A stretch of DNA of 33,655 bases, from positions 1-33,655 of the IMG/VR virus record IMGVR_UViG_3300026478_000008; one strand, given 5' to 3'. The position numbers and the translations under genes were made by a program. This DNA comes from a virus. The notes under the pieces are model-generated. The model was given only the letters and a program-made list of their open reading frames with translations, was not told where the DNA came from and did not search any database. Below are positions 1 through 5,335 of this stretch, one piece after another (position 1 is the first letter of the stretch; each line of letters opens with the position of its first letter).

Positions 1-127
1 TGAAACTGTCCCCTTGACCCTGGCTCTCTGACCCACCGATCAATGTAGGCATCTGGCATCTTTCTCAAGCTGCTTTTGATGGTCTTGATGTGGTAGATGT
101 GAGGCAATTCAGCGTGAATTTGCTTGG
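1..127. repeat. Left copy of 127-bp terminal direct repeat
   Basis: This stretch is identical, base for base by eye, to the last 127 bases of the window. A coding frame continues through it from one end of the window to the other, so the simplest reading is a circular assembly graph written out with an overlap of one k-mer. 127 is a common maximum k in short-read assemblers. A genuine short terminal repeat on a linear virion DNA is the alternative. Confidence 0.95.
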
Positions 128-191
128 CAGTCTTGCCATTAGGACTGCCCCTGAGAACTGCCCTGATCGCTGGTGTGTGTGGCTTTTTCAC
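1..191 (-). CDS. Winged-helix-like small phage protein, 5' part (split by contig ends)
   Basis: First 63-64 codons of a 96-residue protein whose remainder lies at the right end of the window. The GTG start is chosen because AGGA sits six bases upstream; an ATG at 221 is in frame but has no comparable ribosome-binding site. The sequence (MKKPHTPAIRAVLRGSP...) has an alternating helix pattern with a Pro-Asn-Gly-Lys turn and a basic GSRGQ segment. It resembles the layout of the 105-residue protein at 497-814. A DNA-binding role is inferred. Its start lies inside the preceding HTH gene (53-base overlap), so it is the last gene of the leftward operon. I recognise no named family. Confidence 0.75.
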   Translation of the reverse strand, partial: MKKPHTPAIRAVLRGSPNGKTAKQIHAELPHIYHIKTIKSSLRKMPDAYIDRWVREPGSRGQF

Positions 192-348
192 GCTGTTTCC
201 TGAAGAACCATGCAACTGCATAGACGCTGATGCCAAATCGATCAGCAATTTGTTGGTATGAAAACCCTTCTTTTTTCAGCTTTATAGCCCTTGAATGGTC
301 AAAATTAGTTGGCTTTTTCCCTGCGCCTGGTCGTGCTCCACCTCTCAT
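139..348 (-). CDS. Small helix-turn-helix protein
   Basis: A 69-residue protein. The ATG at 348 overlaps the upstream gene's TGA (ATGA) and has GAGGGG upstream, which makes it better than the in-frame starts at 390 or 366. It opens with RGGARPGAGKKP, a basic Gly/Pro/Arg leader often found at the N-terminus of phage HTH and terminase-small-type proteins. This is followed at residues 19-52 by a clear HTH (AIKLKKEGFSYQQIADRFGI). The tail is polar (Ser/Gln-rich). It lies in a run of small DNA-binding-type genes at the end of the leftward operon. It could be an accessory transcription factor, and the DNA target is unknown. Confidence 0.7.
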   Translation of the reverse strand: MRGGARPGAGKKPTNFDHSRAIKLKKEGFSYQQIADRFGISVYAVAWFFRKQREKATHTSDQGSSQGQS

Positions 349-500
349 TTCATTCCCCTCATTTCCCATCCAAGTAAAAAGTATTTCCATCGTGTTTGGA
401 TAGATGTGTTTGCATATCCTTGGGTTTTTCTTACTAATTGTTCCTCTGAATAGCCATTTGCTTTCATCAAAGTTTCAAAGATTTTTTGAGCTTCAATCAT
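345..500 (-). CDS. Small unknown protein, 51 aa
   Basis: A 51-residue frame that fills the gap between two neighbours exactly. Its ATG overlaps the upstream stop (ATGA), and its own TGA overlaps the next gene's ATG in the same way. AGGGC precedes the start. The predicted protein (MIEAQKIFETLMKANGYSEE...) is helical and ends in an aromatic, basic segment (RWKYFLLGWEMRG). The double stop/start overlap is the main support for it being translated. I do not recognise the family. Its place between two HTH-type proteins suggests a small regulator or partner protein, which is inference. Confidence 0.7.
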   Translation of the reverse strand: MIEAQKIFETLMKANGYSEEQLVRKTQGYANTSIQTRWKYFLLGWEMRGMK

Positions 501-814
501 GTTGCCCTCATAATTCGCTGATTACGACCTGACCGACCAGGACGAGTGCCTACAATTTCAATGTGCTTTTTTCTGACTAACGCAGAAAACCGAGGGGTAA
601 TTGATGCGTATGAATACTGTGGCAAGGCAGCCAATACCTGATCAGCAATACACCCCTCTGGAAAGCCTTTAATCGTCTCCAAAACGATTTGTTCTAGCTT
701 GGTGGTATCTACCCTCTCTGCTGCCTCAAAAGATGTTACAGGGTCATCTTTTCGGACAAGCTGGTGAACTGAAGTGCCGAATTTTTCTTTAACAAACTTG
801 AAAGGGTCAAACAT
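497..814 (-). CDS. Winged-helix-type phage regulator, 105 aa
   Basis: The start follows AAGGAG by six to seven bases. After a short N-terminal region (DPVTSFEAAERV) comes a compact domain at about residues 37-105: a helix, then EGCIADQVLAALP, a second helix and a basic turn (TRPGRSGRNQR) at the C-terminus. This helix-helix-basic wing order is typical of small winged-helix proteins in phage genomes and is matched in outline by the gene that spans the contig junction. Known relatives are generally annotated as hypothetical, so DNA binding is inferred from fold-like features. It follows ssb by about 24 bases in the same operon. Confidence 0.7.
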   Translation of the reverse strand: MFDPFKFVKEKFGTSVHQLVRKDDPVTSFEAAERVDTTKLEQIVLETIKGFPEGCIADQVLAALPQYSYASITPRFSALVRKKHIEIVGTRPGRSGRNQRIMRAT

Positions 815-837
815 TTAAATCTCCTTGATTTTGTTGG

Positions 838-1242
838 TCAAAATGGAATAAGACCGTCGTCAATTACCTCGTCTTTAGGCGCACCATCAGGAACACGATC
901 ACGCTCCTGACCTCGCTTCAAGACTGTCATTTCTTGGCAGATCACATTGGTTACAGATCGTTCTTGCCCATTCTTGTCTATATATTTGTCGTGCTTGATC
1001 TGACCTTCAACATAGACCAGAGTTCCTTTGGTCAAGAATTGCCCTGCAATCTCAGCCAACTTGTCAAAAAAGATCAGTTTGTGCCATGTAGTGTCATCTA
1101 CTTTTTCGCCTGTCTGTTTATCTTTGCGCTTGCTAGATGTGGCGATTGAGACATTTGCCACTGCTTTGCCAGTAGCGGTGTATCTGACCTCGCAGTCTTG
1201 ACCGCAAGAGCCGACCAAAATCACTTTATTTACTGATGCCAT
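838..1242 (-). CDS. ssb: Single-stranded DNA-binding protein
   Basis: Binds and protects single-stranded DNA during replication and recombination. The 134-residue protein starts MASVNKVILVG and carries the OB-fold hallmarks: an N-terminal strand, RYTATGKAVAN at about 20-30, TTWHKLIFFDKLAE at 51-64 and GTLVYVEGQI at 73-82. It ends in an acidic tip, DDGLIPF, close to the canonical DDDIPF that recruits partner enzymes. The linker is short, so it is smaller than the E. coli protein. The start lies 17 bases inside the upstream exonuclease gene with AAAGG before it. With the exonuclease and ERF genes it forms a recombination cassette. Confidence 0.95.
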   Translation of the reverse strand: MASVNKVILVGSCGQDCEVRYTATGKAVANVSIATSSKRKDKQTGEKVDDTTWHKLIFFDKLAEIAGQFLTKGTLVYVEGQIKHDKYIDKNGQERSVTNVICQEMTVLKRGQERDRVPDGAPKDEVIDDGLIPF

Positions 1243-1855
1243 TTTTTGCCTTTGCTTTAAGTTTGTTTTCCAACACATCGAGTTCCGCTAAAAACTTGAT
1301 GACTTCTGCTTCCATCGTTTCAATCTTCTTATTGTCCCGATGCAATCTCTTAACATAGAGCTGTAAACCTTCAGGTGCTCTATCGTCAAAGCAGACATAA
1401 TCGCACCACTTCCGACCTGTGCAAGCCATTTGCCAAAGCATTTGCTTTTCATGGTCTGAATCAATCTCATCTTTCAAGATCGATTCAAAATGGTTATGAG
1501 TCTCTTTGCATTTGATCTCGACAAGCCCATCTTCACCAATGCACCCATCTGGAGAGCAACCAGCGTTTTCAATGGTTGGATGATTGACCCAAGCCACCTG
1601 ATCGACCATCTGGTTTGTCTCGACCTCATAGGCTGCTCTTGCGATTGGCTCAAGTTCTGTGCCTCTCTCCATTGGCTTTGTGATCTTAAACTCGGTGGGG
1701 TTGCCTGTCATACGCTCGACCACCAACTGAGCCATGTATTTAGCCCTAGTTGCTGCTGCCGATCCTGTCTTTGTGGTGGCTAACAGATCCCCCATTCGTG
1801 ATGCACTAACCTTGCCAAGTCGGATCTGCTTCCATTCGTCTGTGCCTTGTTCCAT
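1226..1855 (-). CDS. YqaJ/lambda-exonuclease-type 5'-3' exonuclease
   Basis: Expected to resect double-stranded DNA ends so that the ERF protein can anneal the single strands. In the 209-residue protein the PD-(D/E)XK core is visible: conserved GT-E-LEPIAR near 65-73, SPDG at 101-104 (candidate metal-binding D103) and VEIKCK at 112-117 (E113, K115). The N-terminal EWKQIRLGKVSASRMGDLL matches the family's substrate-loading helix. ATG at 1855 overlaps the upstream stop as TGATG and has AAGGAG eight bases ahead; a TTG at 1858 is a possible alternative. No inactivating change is seen in the catalytic residues I can identify. Confidence 0.92.
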   Translation of the reverse strand: MEQGTDEWKQIRLGKVSASRMGDLLATTKTGSAAATRAKYMAQLVVERMTGNPTEFKITKPMERGTELEPIARAAYEVETNQMVDQVAWVNHPTIENAGCSPDGCIGEDGLVEIKCKETHNHFESILKDEIDSDHEKQMLWQMACTGRKWCDYVCFDDRAPEGLQLYVKRLHRDNKKIETMEAEVIKFLAELDVLENKLKAKAKNGISK

Positions 1856-2352
1856 CAAAGTGTCTCCTTTATGAGATCGTCAAACTGTTGTTTTAAAATT
1901 CCATAATTCATCGGCAAGATGTGCTTTGCTTTGATGTGCTGACTTACTGCAACAGAACCATCTTTTAGAGCATGACAGACTGTATTGTGAAACTCTCCCA
2001 GTTCATAAACCGATTCATAAATGCCTAAAGCATTTTCTGTTGCCCATTGCCACTTCTCAAGCAATAAGCAAACTTCGTTCATTTCTTTCTGGATTCTTTT
2101 ACCAATAAGTGTGTTTTTCTTTGGCTTAATAAGCCAGTATTGTTCATACTTTGTCGGCAAGGTAAACCCAGATCGGTCAGTTCTTTCTTGGTAGATCAAG
2201 CCTATTCCAATTGATTCCATGCGGAGAATCGCAATTGCTTTTTCTTTGTCCAAGAAATCACGCTTTGCTTTTAATGCTGCCTCTTTAGCATCTGTGAATT
2301 TGCGGACTGCAAACCCTGCGAATGCTTCAGGCAAGTGATAGTGTTTTCTCAC
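1855..2352 (-). CDS. Unknown 165-aa protein inside the recombination cassette
   Basis: I do not recognise this protein. It begins MRKHYHLPEAFAGFAVRKF and is a mixed helical/strand soluble protein with no signal peptide, membrane segment or Cys motif. The middle part (ESIGIGLIYQERTDRSGFTLP) and a charged C-terminal half rich in His and Glu stand out. It overlaps the ERF stop by four bases (ATGA) and its own stop overlaps the exonuclease ATG (TGATG). The three proteins are therefore likely made together. A role as accessory to end-resection or strand annealing is inferred from position only. Confidence 0.8.
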   Translation of the reverse strand: MRKHYHLPEAFAGFAVRKFTDAKEAALKAKRDFLDKEKAIAILRMESIGIGLIYQERTDRSGFTLPTKYEQYWLIKPKKNTLIGKRIQKEMNEVCLLLEKWQWATENALGIYESVYELGEFHNTVCHALKDGSVAVSQHIKAKHILPMNYGILKQQFDDLIKETL

Positions 2353-2948
2353 AGTTTGGCTTTCTTTGCGTCTTTGGCTGCGATGATTCGCTTGAGTGCG
2401 TCTTTATCCCCTTGGGCTGCTTTATAGGCTTGACCATAGACTTCTTTTAACTCTTCTTCTGTCGTGCAGTCATCGATGCCTGTTAGCCAATCATCAAGCC
2501 TAGAAACATCCATTCGTGCCTGGACTTCAGGAGTGTGGGCATCTGCATCGTTATCACCCTCTGTGGGGATTGCAAAGGTCTGGAAGGCCATGTATTTATA
2601 TGCTGCTGACATAGCCTTGTTGGTGGCTTTGTCACTGCTATCCATAGCCTCCCCAAAGGTTCGTGCAGTATGCTTTGAACCATCAACAGAAACCAAATCA
2701 AATTCGGCCTCAACAGTCACATAGAAAAGCGCACCACCTGACTTGCTTTGTCGCTCTTCACAAGTGCGATTCAGCATCCGAGGGATGATGCAAAGACCTT
2801 TCTCGGCCATGATTGAAGACATGGTGTTATAGACTGCATCAATGCCTCGGAAGTTATAGCCAGCACCCTGAGTATTCCTAGAGTTCTTGCTGATACCGAT
2901 CTTGGCAAGTTCTGCCTGGACTGCGTTGATTGCTTGATAGACATTCAT
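2349..2948 (-). CDS. erf: ERF-family single-strand annealing recombinase
   Basis: Anneals complementary single strands in phage recombination and genome circularisation, as P22 Erf does. The 199-residue protein has the family signature YNFRGIDAVYNTMSSIMAE from residue 31. It also has the conserved block GEAMDSSDKATNKAMSAA from residue 99, followed by YKYMAFQTFAIP. The C-terminal third is charged and variable (DDWLTGIDDCTTEEELKEVY), as is usual. It is followed by the unknown 165-residue gene and the exonuclease, so this looks like an ERF plus YqaJ pair comparable with Red beta/exo. The start is directly preceded by the stop of the upstream gene and a weak GGAGA. Confidence 0.93.
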   Translation of the reverse strand: MNVYQAINAVQAELAKIGISKNSRNTQGAGYNFRGIDAVYNTMSSIMAEKGLCIIPRMLNRTCEERQSKSGGALFYVTVEAEFDLVSVDGSKHTARTFGEAMDSSDKATNKAMSAAYKYMAFQTFAIPTEGDNDADAHTPEVQARMDVSRLDDWLTGIDDCTTEEELKEVYGQAYKAAQGDKDALKRIIAAKDAKKAKL

Positions 2949-3167
2949 TTAAATTTCTCCGATTGAGTTAAGTTCCTGTTTCATCCGTTTGAGTTCTTCC
3001 CTAGCCATTTCAAGTAATGAGTAAGCGTGATAAAGCTCTACTGTGAGAACACCTGATAGATAGGCATATTGTGAGCCTATTTCCTCAGAGTGATTTTTTG
3101 CTTTTTCTTTGCTTCGTTCAACAATCTTGTCAACCTCAGTCAAAAAATTCTTCTTTTCTGTATTCAT
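2949..3167 (-). CDS. Small charged helical protein, 72 aa
   Basis: Unrecognised. AAGGAG lies eight bases before the ATG. The protein is almost wholly charged helix (EKKNFLTEVDKIVERSKEKA, then LLEMAREELKRMKQELNSIG), with a small hydrophobic middle. This fits a short coiled-coil or partner-binding protein. It abuts the ERF start and overlaps the upstream gene by 32 bases. The co-transcribed context suggests a non-essential early accessory protein. No enzymatic motif is visible. Confidence 0.7.
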   Translation of the reverse strand: MNTEKKNFLTEVDKIVERSKEKAKNHSEEIGSQYAYLSGVLTVELYHAYSLLEMAREELKRMKQELNSIGEI

Positions 3168-3348
3168 CTTTGATCTCCTTAATGATCTTGGCTATCTCGT
3201 CATTGAAAAAATCGATTTCGATTGGTTTGTCGCATTCGTTTTTGTAGATTTCATAATCGACATGAAGATACTCATCACGGCAAACATCAACTACTCGCAA
3301 GTAGTAGCAGTCGCCATCCTTGTCTGGGAGGAAGTGCCATGTTCTCAT
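3136..3348 (-). CDS. Small acidic unknown protein, 70 aa
   Basis: Unrecognised. It begins [20 protein letters not shown] and is strongly acidic towards the middle (NECDKPIEIDFFNDE), ending in a mixed-charge helix. The ATG overlaps the previous stop (ATGA) and GAGGTG stands about nine bases upstream. The pattern looks like a compact beta-alpha fold. Its acidity could mean a protein- or DNA-mimicking partner protein, but that is only a possibility. The 3' end overlaps the next gene in another frame. Confidence 0.65.
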   Translation of the reverse strand: MRTWHFLPDKDGDCYYLRVVDVCRDEYLHVDYEIYKNECDKPIEIDFFNDEIAKIIKEIKDEYRKEEFFD

Positions 3349-3527
3349 TTTTTATGCACCTCACGCATCATCCAGAGCAACAACTTACTGAGTCGATCGT
3401 GGGCATATCCAATTTCTTCTAAATAACCATCATATTTCTTGTGAAGGCATTTGCTGTGCAAGCTCTTGATGAGTCTTTCCAACTCCATGAGGTGAGTTGA
3501 ATAATCGTCAAATTCATTTTGATTCAT
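3345..3527 (-). CDS. Small unknown protein, 60 aa
   Basis: The start [18 protein letters not shown] is chosen because AAGGAG lies seven bases ahead; an in-frame upstream start has none. The protein is predicted to be two amphipathic helices with a short basic linker ([16 protein letters not shown]). The first 14 bases overlap the preceding gene and the stop overlaps the following ATG (ATGA). I recognise no family. Consistent operon packing is the evidence that it is real. Confidence 0.65.
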   Translation of the reverse strand: MNQNEFDDYSTHLMELERLIKSLHSKCLHKKYDGYLEEIGYAHDRLSKLLLWMMREVHKK

Positions 3528-3690
3528 AGTGCTTCTCCTTGTTCTCAATGGGTTGCCATCCAAACTTCTTCCAAGTCTGGGTTACATCGGTTGCTTCAGA
3601 CCGAACATACTTGAAGTTTTGATCAAGCAATGATTGAGGGCGAACCACAGTCTGTGGGCGGTGTTCCATTTCAATTGCCTTGAGTTTCAT
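3514..3690 (-). CDS. Small unknown protein, 58 aa
   Basis: A strong GGAGGGG precedes the ATG at 3690, so the longer frame starting at 3720 is not needed. Residues 28-50 ([20 protein letters not shown]) contain the stretch [13 protein letters not shown], a pattern I associate with small conserved phage proteins of unknown role. The protein is basic with no membrane segment. It lies one base after the stop of the 26-residue membrane peptide and is probably translationally linked to it. Confidence 0.65.
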   Translation of the reverse strand: MKLKAIEMEHRPQTVVRPQSLLDQNFKYVRSEATDVTQTWKKFGWQPIENKEKHYESK

Positions 3691-3691
3691 T

Positions 3692-3772
3692 TCAACCCCT
3701 CCAAGCCAAAAGAACGCCAATGTAGGCGAAAGTGACGATGGTGATGATTGCGTAGATGATTTCAGACTTCAT
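3692..3772 (-). CDS. 26-residue membrane peptide, first gene of the leftward operon
   Basis: A very short gene with a textbook ribosome-binding site (AAGGAG, then five bases, then ATG). The peptide is a polar start (MKSE), a single hydrophobic helix of about 18 residues ([18 protein letters not shown]) and a positively charged end (WRG). It would sit in the inner membrane. As the first gene after the predicted leftward promoter it would be made very early. Possible roles are a host membrane effector or exclusion peptide; alternatively it is a leader for the operon. No family is recognised. Confidence 0.6.
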   Translation of the reverse strand: MKSEIIYAIITIVTFAYIGVLLAWRG

Positions 3773-3831
3773 TAAGACTCCTTGATCTGTTAGGCGATTG
3801 CTTAACATTGACTCTATCTTAACATCACAAC

Positions 3832-3860
3832 TTAACATTGGTCTAGGGAGTTTCCCTAAT
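3832..3860 (+). promoter_or_regulatory. Predicted rightward early promoter (towards cro-like gene)
   Basis: TTAACA (five of six bases of the sigma-70 -35 consensus), 17 bases, then CCTAAT (four of six). Transcription would start near 3867, about 30 bases before the Cro-like ATG. The -35 lies inside an operator heptamer, and the -10 overlaps that of the leftward promoter, so the two promoters should exclude each other. Confidence 0.5.
3844..3858. repeat. TAGGGA inverted repeat between the divergent promoters
   Basis: TAGGGA, a three-base spacer, TCCCTA: a perfect six-base inverted repeat at the dyad centre of the operator cluster. A related inverted repeat with TAGGGAGT and CCCTA arms occurs downstream at 4274-4295. 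It may be a second operator for a different regulator or a core element of the switch. Confidence 0.55.
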
Positions 3861-3886
3861 ATGTGGCTGTTAAGCAACCCTGTTAA
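3858..3886 (-). promoter_or_regulatory. Predicted leftward early promoter
   Basis: On the minus strand TTAACA, 17 bases, then CATATT. Transcription would begin near 3851 and run into the membrane-peptide and recombination operon. Its -35 is within the TGTTAAG copy at 3881-3887. Its -10 overlaps the rightward -10 by three bases. Confidence 0.5.
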
Positions 3887-3896
3887 GATGTTAAGC

Positions 3897-4079
3897 ATGA
3901 AAAAAGAAACAGCAATCTATTTGGCGGGTTCTGCAAACAAACTGGCTAATTTGCTTGGCATTAATCGTGCTGCCATCAGTCAATGGGGGCAAGATATTCC
4001 AGTCAAGCGAGTAGAGCAGTTAAAACAATTAAAACCCGAATGGTTTGACAATTTTATTTTTTCAGGAGAAATTAAATGA
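3897..4079 (+). CDS. Cro-like helix-turn-helix repressor
   Basis: A 60-residue protein starting MKKETAIYLAGSANKLANLL. It matches the Cro/YdaS-type layout: an initial helix, then an HTH at about residues 12-32 (SANKLANLLGINRAAISQWG), then IPVKRVEQLKQL and a short C-terminal tail. It is expected to bind the CTTAACA half-sites just upstream and to tune the divergent early promoters. The start has no clear ribosome-binding site, unlike nearly every other gene here. Its leader is only about 30 bases, which may keep synthesis low. No CI-type partner is found in the genome. Confidence 0.8.
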   Translation: MKKETAIYLAGSANKLANLLGINRAAISQWGQDIPVKRVEQLKQLKPEWFDNFIFSGEIK

Positions 4080-4225
4080 AAAAACTAATCGCTGCTTGGC
4101 TAATAGCCGTTGTTTCTACGAGCGTTTGGGCTAATTGCTCAACTCATACGATTACCCAAGGTGGTCGGATGGTGACTTGCACCACTTGCTGTTTTGGTGG
4201 GAATTGCACTACCAATTGTTTTTGA
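4076..4225 (+). CDS. Small secreted cysteine-rich peptide, 49 aa
   Basis: The ATG overlaps the Cro-like stop (ATGA) and CAGGAGA lies upstream, so the two are translated together. Residues 1-19 form a signal peptide (MKKLIAAWLIAVVSTSVWA) with a type I cleavage site after VWA. The mature part is about 30 residues, rich in Thr and Gly, with six Cys residues (positions 21, 35, 38, 39, 44 and 48), including a CTTCC pair. It should go to the periplasm and be disulphide-bonded. I recognise no function. An early-expressed periplasmic peptide could alter the host envelope or block superinfection, which is speculation. Confidence 0.75.
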   Translation: MKKLIAAWLIAVVSTSVWANCSTHTITQGGRMVTCTTCCFGGNCTTNCF

Positions 4226-4231
4226 TTTTGT

Positions 4232-4260
4232 TTGACAAAAAAATCGTGTTAGGATAAATT
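4232..4260 (+). promoter_or_regulatory. Predicted sigma-70 promoter for the replication gene
   Basis: A consensus TTGACA, 17 bases, then TAAATT (four of six). Initiation would fall near 4267, at the start of the structured leader. It lies directly after the secreted peptide gene and about 100 bases before the replication gene. Confidence 0.55.
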
Positions 4261-4261
4261 T

Positions 4262-4351
4262 GAAACCTGGCTAGATAGGGAGTAGCTACCCTATCGAAAA
4301 GCGTCCCACCCTCGCCTGCCAGAAGTTTCATCAAGGGTGTTTTGAGGGTGG
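4262..4351 (+). promoter_or_regulatory. Structured leader with possible ribosome-site sequestration
   Basis: Three features can be seen. The ends pair: GAAAC and CTGGC at 4262-4271 match GCCAG and GTTTC at 4318-4329, apart from a two-base bulge. Inside is a hairpin, GATAGGG (4274-4280) with CCCTATC (4289-4295). Lastly CCACCCTC (4306-4313) is fully complementary to GAGGGTGG (4344-4351), the purine-rich stretch seven bases before the ATG. The overlapping CACCCT can instead pair with AGGGTG at 4334-4339. These are mutually exclusive pairings, as in a translational switch. If transcription starts at 4267 the first five bases of the outer stem are lost. Confidence 0.45.
4274..4295. repeat. Second TAGGGA-type inverted repeat
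   Basis: GATAGGG and CCCTATC form seven-base arms around AGTAGCTA. It shares TAGGGAGT and CCCTA with the inverted repeat at 3844-3858. It lies just downstream of the TTGACA promoter, so it could be an operator as well as, or instead of, an RNA hairpin. Confidence 0.55.
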
Positions 4352-4358
4352 AAAATTC

Positions 4359-5153
4359 ATGCACTACTACCAGTTCAATATCGGGGATTATCAATCCCAC
4401 ACGGCTCATTTGACCGAAATTGAAGATTTAGCCTATCGGCGTATGCTTGATTGGTACTATCTTCACGAAAAACCTTTCCCATGCGACTATGCAGAAATTG
4501 GCAGATTAATCCGTATGCGTTCGCATACCGATTGCATTGCGGTCGTATTGCACGAGTTTTTTGATGTTACAGATGCGGGTTGGATTCATCATCGTGCAGA
4601 CAAAGAAATTGTTAAAGCTGGAGAGAAATCCAGCAAGGCAAGTGAGTCTGCAAGAGCCAGATGGAACAAAAAACCTAATGAAAACAATAAGATATCGTCT
4701 GATGCGAACGCATTGCAAACGCAATCCGAAGGCAATGCTCCCAATACCCATAACACATTACACATAACACAAGATACAAAGAAAAAAACAACTGTCGTTG
4801 GTGCGCCTGAAGGCGTATCAATTGAGGTTTGGAAAAGTTTTGTTGAACAACGCAAAAAAGCCAGAGCAGTCATTACTGACTTGGTTATTACCCAAATTCG
4901 ATCAGAAGCTGAAAAGATTGGTTGGACGCTTGAACAAGCCATGTCTGAATGCGTGGCAAGGGGTTGGAGAGGTTTTAAGGCTGAATGGATTAAACAGCCT
5001 GTCGTGCTTAACAAGTCTGACATTGCAAGGGTGACAGTGCCTGGCACTAACGAGCGTGATCCTGCCCTTGTTAAGTTGGATGAAGATCGCAAATTGGCAG
5101 CACCGCCACCAATTGAAATCTTAAAGAAAATCCGTGAGGTAATTAACAAATGA
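4359..5153 (+). CDS. DUF1376-type phage replication protein
   Basis: A 264-residue protein with the DUF1376 N-terminal domain: MHYYQFNIGDYQSHTAHLTE, then EDLAYRRMLDWYY at 22-34, HEKPFP at 36-41 and GWIHHRADKEI at 74-84. Residues 100-150 are a polar, Asn/Thr-rich linker. Residues 153-213 form a second helical domain (VWKSFVEQRKKARA..., with GWRGFKAEWI at 202-211) found in phage replication-initiation proteins that recruit host helicase. The family's biochemistry is not settled, so origin binding or helicase loading is inferred. It is the first gene after the structured leader and the only replication-initiator candidate in the genome. Confidence 0.82.
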   Translation: MHYYQFNIGDYQSHTAHLTEIEDLAYRRMLDWYYLHEKPFPCDYAEIGRLIRMRSHTDCIAVVLHEFFDVTDAGWIHHRADKEIVKAGEKSSKASESARARWNKKPNENNKISSDANALQTQSEGNAPNTHNTLHITQDTKKKTTVVGAPEGVSIEVWKSFVEQRKKARAVITDLVITQIRSEAEKIGWTLEQAMSECVARGWRGFKAEWIKQPVVLNKSDIARVTVPGTNERDPALVKLDEDRKLAAPPPIEILKKIREVINK

Positions 5154-5335
5154 ACATTGAACAAGCCAAAAGAATCCTTGATGAACACAAAGAAAAAAGC
5201 TGCCATTCTTTGCGAACAGTCAACAAAGCCCTGTTCCTATGCGGAGACTTACGAGACTTGGATGAATCATTGTTTGAGATTAGCGAAACACCCTGGTTGG
5301 AAAGCGCACATCTGGTGGAGAGTGCAAGACCTTGA
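5150..5335 (+). CDS. Possible small protein overlapping the next gene in another frame
   Basis: The ATG overlaps the replication gene stop (ATGA) and has GAGGT upstream, so translation very likely starts here. The 61-residue product begins MNIEQAKRILDEHKEKS, which looks like a genuine helix, but the rest is less protein-like. The frame opposite, which starts inside it, carries a more convincing conserved sequence. Either two small proteins overlap, or a frame change (real shift or sequence error) near the A-rich run at about 5189-5200 joins this start to the other frame. Confidence 0.4.
   Translation: MNIEQAKRILDEHKEKSCHSLRTVNKALFLCGDLRDLDESLFEISETPWLESAHLVESARP

Larger units (their letters stand above)
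3801..3895. promoter_or_regulatory. Mirror-symmetric operator cluster of the early switch
   Basis: Six copies of one heptamer occur in 95 bases. CTTAACA begins at 3801, 3818 and 3831 on the left, and its reverse complement TGTTAAG begins at 3868, 3881 and 3889 on the right. The pairs 3818/3881 and 3831/3868 share the same dyad centre (about 3852.5) and the same 13-base step. The second-innermost right copy and the innermost left copy also supply the TTAACA -35 boxes of the two predicted promoters. The neighbouring Cro-like protein is the likely ligand, by analogy with other phage switches; this is inferred. Confidence 0.75.

Noticed and set aside
1-127. A T7-like functional direct terminal repeat
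   Set aside because: The length equals a common assembler k-mer and a single gene reads across the join; terminal repeats of T7-type phages are usually longer. Kept only as an alternative.
3798-3896. Longer version of the Cro-like protein starting at 3798
   Set aside because: The extra N-terminus is translated operator sequence, lies upstream of the predicted transcription start and has no HTH-family similarity.
4589-5206. 205-codon antisense frame across the replication gene
   Set aside because: Shadow of the DUF1376-type gene; hydrophobic Leu/Ser-rich translation typical of reverse reading of a charged protein.
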